From: Rhodoferax potami
GTDB lineage: Bacteria > Pseudomonadota > Gammaproteobacteria > Burkholderiales > Burkholderiaceae_C
NCBI RefSeq assembly: GCF_032193765.1
Contig: NZ_JAVBIJ010000001.1
Span: 1,426,001 to 1,490,000, forward strand
Length of the DNA: 64,000 nucleotides
Direction: 5' to 3'
Shown here one piece after another: positions 56,010-64,000 of this stretch (position 1 is the first letter of the stretch; every line of letters starts with the position of its first letter). Under the pieces are notes generated by a model. It was given only the letters and a program-made list of their open reading frames with translations, had not been told where the DNA came from and did not search any database. Made by a program: the position numbers and the translations under genes.

Positions 56010-56858
56010 TCACGCAGGCGGGCTGCTGTTTTCGAGGCTATCACTCGGGCTTTCCTGCCCCGGCCACTGCACCGACGCACGATAGGCATGCCATGTTGCA
56101 TGGCCCAACAAGGGCCCCACGACCAACAAGCCCGCATGCCACGGAAGCATCAGCGCCCCCACCAACAAACCGCTGAGCAAGGCCCCCCACCACAGCATGA
56201 CGCCCAGGTTACACAGAAACACCTCGATGCTGGTGATCGCAGCAAACACCGCATCGGTGTCGCGGTCAAGAATCATGGGAATGGACACAACGCTCAAGGC
56301 GAACACCAGCAAGGCGAACCCGCCACCGACAACCCCATAAGCCAGCACGAACTCGAGATTGTCCGGGTTGAACACCGCTTGGACTACGCCTGTCGTCGAT
56401 GGCATGCCGGTGTTGAAAAACACGGCAAACACCACCAAAGAGGCTCGCCCCCACAGCAGCTCCAGCACAATCAACACAAGAACCAGCATCGCCATACTGC
56501 CCAGATGCTGGTCCCAGCAGGTGATGGAGCCACCCAAGGAGGCGGGTGTACCCGCCTCACGCCGGCGACTGACTTCATACAAGCCCATAGCTAGAAAGGG
56601 GCCGACCAGCAAGCAGCCCGAAGCGATCGTCATGGTGTATTCGGGGCTGCTGCGGAATACGGCACCCAGCACCAAGGCCATGGTGGTGAATGCGACGCCA
56701 TAAAACAAGGCGATTCCGGGATGGGCCTGCATGTCCTGCAGACCGCGCAACAACCATTGCAAGGGTTCGCCCCATGCCAAGGTCGCCACAGACTTGCGGG
56801 GCGCCTCAGACGGCGGTGGAATGTAGGGTGCCGGTTCGGCATCAAGCGGCGAGGTCAT
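56010..56858 (-). CDS. DUF2189 family integral membrane protein
   Basis: 282 residues. The first 35 residues are Pro-rich and cytosolic, followed by about six membrane helices (near 48-65, 77-95, 118-140, 165-185, 205-220 and 228-250). PLQWLLRGLQDMQAHPGIALFYG and LLVGPFLAMGLYEVSRRREAG are typical of DUF2189. Function unknown. Its stop lies about 46 bp from the TTG of the small Lys-rich gene. Confidence 0.85.
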   Translation of the reverse strand: MTSPLDAEPAPYIPPPSEAPRKSVATLAWGEPLQWLLRGLQDMQAHPGIALFYGVAFTTMALVLGAVFRSSPEYTMTIASGCLLVGPFLAMGLYEVSRRREAGTPASLGGSITCWDQHLGSMAMLVLVLIVLELLWGRASLVVFAVFFNTGMPSTTGVVQAVFNPDNLEFVLAYGVVGGGFALLVFALSVVSIPMILDRDTDAVFAAITSIEVFLCNLGVMLWWGALLSGLLVGALMLPWHAGLLVVGPLLGHATWHAYRASVQWPGQESPSDSLENSSPPA

Positions 56859-56910
56859 GGGAGCAGCGTACGCCCTCCTCCATGCCTTGCCTACTCAGGA
56901 AAACACGCAG

Positions 56911-58116
56911 TTAGCGCAATACCTCGAGCGCCTGTGCAATGTCGGCTTGTAGATCAGCCACGTCTTCCAGACCAACCGAAAAGCGAACCAGCGTGCCGCG
57001 CAGCAGATGCTCGGGCCAACCGGAGCGCATGGTTTCCAGCTCATAGGGCACTACCAAGCTGATAGGCCCGCCCCAGCTGTAACCCAGCTTGAACAAGCGC
57101 AGCGCATCGCAGAAGGCATCCACCTCGGCTTGGGTGAAGCGTGGATCCAGCATGACACTGAACAGGCCAGCGGCGGTGCCGACCTCGCCTCCGGTCAGCG
57201 CCTTCCAATAGCTATGACCGGGCGACTCCGGTAATGCAGGATGCAGCACTTGCACAAACTCGGCTTGGGTCTGTGCCCAGGCCGCCAGAGAACGCGTAGC
57301 GGTATCGTGGGCTTTGTACCGCAGGTCGATGGTCGGCAATGAGCGGAGCACCATCTCCACGTCATTCATGCCCACACCGATTCCAAACCGCATATGGGTG
57401 AGCTTGAGCTTGAGGTGCAGGCCCGGATTGCGGGTGATCACACTGCCCATGAGGACGTCGCCACCCCCGCTGGGGTATTTGGTCAGTGCATGGGCCGAGA
57501 TATCGACGCTGACCCGCTCCGCCGCACCCGGCACCAAATCAAACGGGCAGAACGCCAGGCCGGCGCCCCAGGTGTTGTCGAGTGCAGTGTTTACCCGGCG
57601 CCGCTGGCAGATGCGCACCATCTCCACCAAATGGGGAAACTCAAGGCTGACGGACCCTGCAGCCTCCAACCACACCAGCTTGGTACGACTGGAGATTTGG
57701 GCCTCCAAGTCTTCCGGGTCCATCGGGTTGTAGTACTGATGGGTAATGCCCCAACCTTGCAGCTCGCCTTCTACGATGGCCTTGTTGGGGCCATACGCAT
57801 TGTCCGGAACCAACACTTCATCGCCACTTTTGAGCAGCGACATGGCCACCAAACCCAGTGCAGCCAGGCCACTGGGAACCAACAGGCATTCGTCGCCCCC
57901 CTCCAGGGTGGCGAGGCGCTCCTCCAGCGCATAGCTGGTGGGCGTGCCATGCAGCCCGTAGGTATACGCCGATTTGTCTTTCCATTCGCGACTGCGCATG
58001 GCAGCCACGCTCGGGAAGAAAACCGTCGAGGCCTTGAACACACCCGGTTGGGGCGCCTCAAAACCAGCCGGCGGCTGATAAGGATGGTGAATGAGGTGAG
58101 TAATCCGGTCGGTCAT
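56911..58116 (-). CDS. Cystathionine beta-lyase-type PLP enzyme (Cys/Met metabolism family)
   Basis: 401 residues. Fold-type I PLP enzyme of the Cys/Met metabolism family: ECLLVPSGLAALGLVAMSLLKSGDEVLVPDNAYG binds the cofactor phosphate, DNTWGAG carries the Asp, and VDISAHALTKYPSGGGDVLMG has the Schiff-base Lys. Cystathionine beta-lyase converts cystathionine to homocysteine; a related gamma-synthase or methionine gamma-lyase activity cannot be excluded from motifs alone. A single gene on the minus strand, 27 bp after the phosphoribosyltransferase stop. Confidence 0.9.
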   Translation of the reverse strand: MTDRITHLIHHPYQPPAGFEAPQPGVFKASTVFFPSVAAMRSREWKDKSAYTYGLHGTPTSYALEERLATLEGGDECLLVPSGLAALGLVAMSLLKSGDEVLVPDNAYGPNKAIVEGELQGWGITHQYYNPMDPEDLEAQISSRTKLVWLEAAGSVSLEFPHLVEMVRICQRRRVNTALDNTWGAGLAFCPFDLVPGAAERVSVDISAHALTKYPSGGGDVLMGSVITRNPGLHLKLKLTHMRFGIGVGMNDVEMVLRSLPTIDLRYKAHDTATRSLAAWAQTQAEFVQVLHPALPESPGHSYWKALTGGEVGTAAGLFSVMLDPRFTQAEVDAFCDALRLFKLGYSWGGPISLVVPYELETMRSGWPEHLLRGTLVRFSVGLEDVADLQADIAQALEVLR

Positions 58117-58143
58117 GCAACTACGCCAGCAACAAACAATGCG

Positions 58144-58668
58144 TCAAACGCTCCACTTTTGAATCAGCTGCTGTGGACGCAAAGAGTCGTAGCTCTCAAA
58201 CGGCTGGTGAATCCAAGGGTTGGTCGGCAGAAACTCGACCGAGTAGTCAGGTGTGAACACGCTGACGGCCTTGGTCCAAATTACCGCGCTACGCAGCTCA
58301 GTGATCGGGGCGTAGTTGTTACGCAGCTGGTTAATCACCGCATTCAGGGTATGACCGGAGTCAGCCAAGTCATCCACCAGCAACACCCGGCCTGCGATCT
58401 CACCCTTGGGCGTGGTGATGTAGCGGGCGATATCAAGGTTGCCTTGCTGGGTGCCGGCTTCCGCGCGGTAAGAGCTGGTCGACATGATGGCCAAAGGCTT
58501 GTCAAACACCCGGGAAAGAATGTCCCCAGGACGCATGCCACCGCGGGCCAGACACAAAATAGTGTCGAATTCCCAGCCGGACTGGAAGACCTTGATAGCC
58601 AGCTTTTCGATGAGGTTGTGGTACTCGTCGTAGCTTACATAGAGGTGTTTACCGTCTTCAGTCAACAT
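58144..58668 (-). CDS. Purine-type phosphoribosyltransferase
   Basis: 174 residues from ATG 58668 (TTG 58671 is possible). PRTase fold with PRPP-binding loop VLLVDDLADSGHTLNAV and an N-terminal ILCLARGGMRPGDILSRVF. Similar proteins are annotated as xanthine/guanine or hypoxanthine phosphoribosyltransferase; proximity to purA fits purine salvage. The Shine-Dalgarno AGGAG, six bases before the ATG, is part of repeat copy F. Confidence 0.88.
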   Translation of the reverse strand: MLTEDGKHLYVSYDEYHNLIEKLAIKVFQSGWEFDTILCLARGGMRPGDILSRVFDKPLAIMSTSSYRAEAGTQQGNLDIARYITTPKGEIAGRVLLVDDLADSGHTLNAVINQLRNNYAPITELRSAVIWTKAVSVFTPDYSVEFLPTNPWIHQPFESYDSLRPQQLIQKWSV

Positions 58669-58673
58669 CAAAT

Positions 58674-58727
58674 TGCTCCTAAAAGGATAGCTGCTTGCGC
58701 AGTATTTACGTGGGCTAGAGGCACAAA
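58674..58727 (-). repeat. Dispersed repeat, copy F
   Basis: On the minus strand: GCCTCTAGCCCACGTAAATA, CTGCGCAAGCAGCTATCC and TTTTAGGAGC. Lies between purA and the phosphoribosyltransferase gene, with its terminal AGGAGC used as the ribosome-binding site of the latter. Confidence 0.8.
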
Positions 58728-58741
58728 ATGCATAAAACAGC

Positions 58742-61278
<2,537 letters not shown>

Positions 61279-61333
61279 GGAATTGAGGGGAGGCTGTTAA
61301 AACGGAGATTTTACCGGCCTTGAGCCCTAAATT

Positions 61334-61525
61334 TCAGGAGAGCATCCACCAAATGCTGACTAAACCCACAACGATGCTGCACAAGCCATAGAAGCGGATC
61401 TGTCCGTCCTGCAACTGCAAGAGCTGCTCAAACAGCTTGCGCCACCCGCGGGGTGACGCAAAAGGAAACAAACCTTCTAGCACTAGCACAAGGGCTAGTG
61501 CTACCCACAACGTGTCTCCACTCAC
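61334..61525 (-). CDS. DUF2065 (YjeT-like) membrane peptide
   Basis: 63 residues with two membrane helices (about 4-20 and 42-62) joined by SPRGWRKLFEQLLQLQDGQIRFYG, the family core. yjeT sits between hflC and purA in E. coli, the same place as here. The coding sequence contains a perfect 10-bp inverted repeat (61478-61503). Two bases separate it from the hflC stop. Confidence 0.9.
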   Translation of the reverse strand: MSGDTLWVALALVLVLEGLFPFASPRGWRKLFEQLLQLQDGQIRFYGLCSIVVGLVSIWWMLS

Positions 61526-61527
61526 GT

Positions 61528-62430
61528 TTACTTCTTGGCTGCTGGAGCGCTACCGCCCCCATTGCGGAAGGTTTTGAAGAATTCAGAACCGTTCGGATCC
61601 AGCACCATCACGTCGCTCTTGTTGGCGAAAGTGGATTTGTAGGCCTCGAGGCTGCGATAGAACTGTGCGAATTGCGGATCTTTACCAAACGACTCGGCAT
61701 ACACGCGCGCGGCCTCTGCATCGCCCTCGCCTTTGATTTTCTGCGCATCGCGGTAGGCATTGGCGATCGTAATTTCACGCTGACGGTCAGCGTCAGCACG
61801 GATTTTTTCGCCTTCGGCGGCACCCGTTGAGCGCAGTTCGTTGGCGACGCGTTTGCGCTCAGCCTCCATCCGGCGGTAAACCGATTCCGTAATAGCCTCT
61901 ACGTAGTCCACACGGGTGATGCGAACATCCACCACATCTACGCCCCAAGGCTTGGCACCGCGGACTTTGTCGAGCACTTCTGCCTTGACGTCTGCCATCA
62001 AATCTTCGCGCTTGAGCGAGAGCAGCTCTTTCACGGTGCGTTTGTTGATCTCTTCCTGGAATGCGTTGCGCACCACACGGTTGAGCTGACTGGCACCAGC
62101 ACCTTCATTCAAGCCCACATTGCGGATGTACTCCGAAGGCTCAGTGATGCGCCAACGCACATACCAGTCGATGACGACGCGCTGCTTCTCAGCGGTCAAC
62201 ATCGGCTCCGCATCTGTGCTGTCGAGAGTCAGCAAGCGCTTGTCGATGTACGACACATTTTGAAATGGTGGCGGCAGCTTGAAGTTCAGACCAGGCTCGG
62301 TAATCACGTCTTTAATCTGGCCCAGTGCATAGACCACACCAAACTGGCGCTGGTCCACCACAAACAAGGTCGAGCTCGCCAGTGCCAAAAGCACCAATAG
62401 CGAAGAAAAAATCAATCCAATGCGGTTCAT
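61528..62430 (-). CDS. hflC: Protease modulator HflC
   Basis: 300 residues from ATG 62430. One N-terminal membrane helix (IGLIFSSLLVLLALASSTLFVV), SPFH/band-7 domain from about residue 25 (VDQRQFGVVYALGQIKDVITEPGLNFKLPPPFQNV), then a long coiled coil (MEAERKRVANELRSTGAAEGEKIRADADRQREI) and a Lys-rich end. With HflK it forms the periplasmic cage around FtsH. Nine bases follow the hflK stop. Confidence 0.95.
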   Translation of the reverse strand: MNRIGLIFSSLLVLLALASSTLFVVDQRQFGVVYALGQIKDVITEPGLNFKLPPPFQNVSYIDKRLLTLDSTDAEPMLTAEKQRVVIDWYVRWRITEPSEYIRNVGLNEGAGASQLNRVVRNAFQEEINKRTVKELLSLKREDLMADVKAEVLDKVRGAKPWGVDVVDVRITRVDYVEAITESVYRRMEAERKRVANELRSTGAAEGEKIRADADRQREITIANAYRDAQKIKGEGDAEAARVYAESFGKDPQFAQFYRSLEAYKSTFANKSDVMVLDPNGSEFFKTFRNGGGSAPAAKK

Positions 62431-62439
62431 AGTCATGTC

Positions 62440-63792
62440 CTAGCGCACATCGCGTTCGCGGGTCCGGGCCGCATCACGGCTACGGGGGTCTGGAGTAATC
62501 GTTGCACCGGTAGCTGCAGCGGGTGCTGCAGGAGCAGCGCCACCGGCGGCAGGGTTCGCTGCAGGACCGTCACCGGAAGCTTGCGAGCCTGTCATTTGCA
62601 AGACCTTGTCCAAAGGCAGGTACAGCATGTTGGAACCCTGCTTTGAATCCACAATCACCTTGGTTACGTTGCTGTAGATCTGTTGCATGGTGTCGAGGTA
62701 CATGCGATCGCGCATGACCTGAGGCGCCTTTTGGTACTCGGCAAACACCGAGCGGAAACGCTGCGAATCACCTTGGGCCTGAGCCACAACGCGTGCTTTG
62801 TAAGCATCCGCCTCTTCCTTGAGTCGGGAGGCAGAACCCACAGCGCGCGGAATCACGTCGTTGGCGTAAGCCTGCGCTTCGTTTTTGGCGCGCTCACGCT
62901 CTTGGCCAGCCTTCAGTACGTCGTCAAAAGATGCCTGCACTTGCTCGGGAGGACGAACACCGCCCTGCTGCAGGTTCACACCCACCACTTCAATACCGAC
63001 CTTGTAACGGTCCAGAATGGTTTGCATCAATGCACGCACACGCGGTGCGATCTGGTCGCGCTCTTCAGAGAGTGCTGCGTCCATCTTCATTTTGCCCATG
63101 ACCTCGCGGATAGACGTTTCTGCGGCTTGCACCACTGCCTCGCTCGGATTCTTGCTTTCAAATAAGAAAGCCCGGGCATCACTCAAACGGTACTGGACTG
63201 CAAACTTGATATCCAGAATGTTCTCATCTTCCGTCAGCATGGCGGACTCTTTGAGCCCGGTGGCTTTCATGACCACGTCACGCCCTACATCCACAGAACG
63301 GATCTGGCTCACAAACACCAACTCGTGCTTTTCAATCGGATACGGCAAGCGCCAATTGAAACCGGCGTTCACCGTCGATTTGTATTTGCCGAACTGCGTA
63401 ATGACCGCTTGCTGACCTTCTTGCACGATGAAAAAACCAGTGCCTAACCAAATCAGCGCCACAACCCCAATGATCAATCCCGCGCCAATGCCGGCATTTT
63501 TCATATCTGGCTGAAATCCACCGCCTCCACCATTACCTGCGGGCGGCTTCTGGCCGCCACCAAACAAGCCGCCAAGTTTGCGATTGAAATCCCTCCACAA
63601 CTCGTCGAGGTCAGGGGGGCCGGACTGCGCGGTATTCTTTGGGGGCCGCCCATACGATCCCGGTTGGTTTGACGGTCTGTCGATGTCACTCTCAGGCTTG
63701 GGGCCACCTTCTGTACTTGGTGGCTCTTGCTTGTCGTCTCCACGCCCCCAACGGGAATCGTTGAGATTGAGAACCACGCGCAGCCAGGACAT
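62440..63792 (-). CDS. hflK: FtsH protease activity modulator HflK
   Basis: 450 residues from ATG 63792. Cytosolic N terminus rich in Pro/Gly (about 15-85), a membrane helix near 95-118 (AGLIIGVVALIWLGTGFFIV), band-7 domain from about 120 (VQEGQQAVITQFGKYKSTVNAGFNWRLPYPIE) and a coiled-coil (QERERAKNEAQAYANDVIPRA). The C-terminal tail (about 400-450) is Ala/Pro-rich and ends in basic residues. Cognate of HflC downstream. Confidence 0.95.
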   Translation of the reverse strand: MSWLRVVLNLNDSRWGRGDDKQEPPSTEGGPKPESDIDRPSNQPGSYGRPPKNTAQSGPPDLDELWRDFNRKLGGLFGGGQKPPAGNGGGGGFQPDMKNAGIGAGLIIGVVALIWLGTGFFIVQEGQQAVITQFGKYKSTVNAGFNWRLPYPIEKHELVFVSQIRSVDVGRDVVMKATGLKESAMLTEDENILDIKFAVQYRLSDARAFLFESKNPSEAVVQAAETSIREVMGKMKMDAALSEERDQIAPRVRALMQTILDRYKVGIEVVGVNLQQGGVRPPEQVQASFDDVLKAGQERERAKNEAQAYANDVIPRAVGSASRLKEEADAYKARVVAQAQGDSQRFRSVFAEYQKAPQVMRDRMYLDTMQQIYSNVTKVIVDSKQGSNMLYLPLDKVLQMTGSQASGDGPAANPAAGGAAPAAPAAATGATITPDPRSRDAARTRERDVR

Positions 63793-63869
63793 GAAGTCCC
63801 GGTTTTTCGTACGGATCGCAGTAAGTTTCATGGTTTTTTCTTAAGTGCAGTTAGGCGCATTGTGCCAAT

Positions 63870-64000
63870 TCAGGTCTCATCCCCTAGGGGCTCAGGGTGA
63901 ATAGCCGAATTCTGGATCAATTCAGGCTCAGGTTTCGCGATTTCAGCCAGCTTTTGACGTAGCAAGGGCATTCCCTCCAGCGTCCGCGCACTCACAAATA
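63870..64000 (-). CDS. hflX: GTPase HflX, 3' end (cut by window edge)
   Basis: The last 43 codons only: FVSARTLEGMPLLRQKLAEI matches the C-terminal Ras-like G5 (SA) region and final helix of HflX, followed by an acidic/Pro-rich tail to the TGA at 63870-63872. Position directly upstream of hflK agrees with the conserved hflX-hflK-hflC order. HflX splits ribosomes under stress. Confidence 0.85.
   Translation of the reverse strand, partial: FVSARTLEGMPLLRQKLAEIAKPEPELIQNSAIHPEPLGDET

Overview
The window is a GC-rich (roughly 60 %) bacterial chromosome segment that reads as a betaproteobacterium of the order Burkholderiales, family Comamonadaceae, probably close to Rhodoferax. The reasons are the order hflX-hflK-hflC-DUF2065-hisZ-purA (hisZ occurs only with the short HisG form and this order is usual in Burkholderiales), the protein family make-up, and two kinds of short dispersed repeat that I associate with Comamonadaceae genomes. 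No database search was run, so genus is an inference.

Layout. 1-8.2 kb: mixed housekeeping and metabolic genes (unknown protein, FAH-family enzyme, CheV, MOSC protein, DnaQ-like exonuclease, MioC-type flavodoxin, short CaiB/BaiF protein, acyltransferase 3, YebC/PmpR, DUF1294). 8.2-19.6 kb, minus strand: a complete glycogen cluster read glgB-glgX-pgm-glgC-glgA-glgP, covering activation (Pgm, GlgC), polymerisation (GlgA), branching (GlgB), debranching (GlgX) and phosphorolysis (GlgP). 19.8-23.2 kb: TraB/GumN protein and YgiQ radical SAM protein. 23.5-27.8 kb: a polar amino-acid ABC importer (lipoprotein, two permeases, ATPase) with an aspartoacylase-like enzyme inside the operon. 27.8-30.9 kb: a four-PAS GGDEF protein and a PlsC-type acyltransferase.

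31-35 kb: an OmpA/DUF4398 lipoprotein pair whose first gene is cut by an IS21-family element, followed by a divergent YqjD/YqjE-like membrane cluster. 36-40 kb: thioesterase, SRPBCC protein, a small Lys/Met-rich exported peptide, a TPR plus HupE/UreJ pair and a TauE exporter. 40-47 kb: a fatty-acid oxidation block (LCAD-like dehydrogenase divergent from thiolase and FadB/FadJ-like protein, then a lipase-like hydrolase and a metal-dependent hydrolase). 46.8-49.2 kb: a split chromate transporter, a small lipoprotein and rlmB. 49.3-52.1 kb: a MASE1/CHASE-like/PAS histidine kinase. 52.2-55.7 kb: ybbA and tesA, divergent genes now separated by a second, apparently identical IS21-family copy. 55.8-64 kb: a frameshifted Lys-rich small gene, DUF2189, cystathionine beta-lyase-type enzyme, phosphoribosyltransferase, purA, hisZ, DUF2065, hflC, hflK and the 3' end of hflX.

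The most informative structures outside the ordinary genes are: (1) the two 2,138-bp IS21-family copies in opposite orientation, each with its own perfect 4-bp target duplication, which allow both pre-insertion sites to be rebuilt exactly; (2) a dispersed repeat of about 50-60 bp present seven times, once in frame inside the ygiQ coding sequence and once supplying a Shine-Dalgarno sequence; (3) a 26-bp operator-like palindrome between the two divergent beta-oxidation units; (4) a one-base frame break in an A-rich run of a small conserved-looking gene. I see no CRISPR array, tRNA, rRNA, prophage or defence island.
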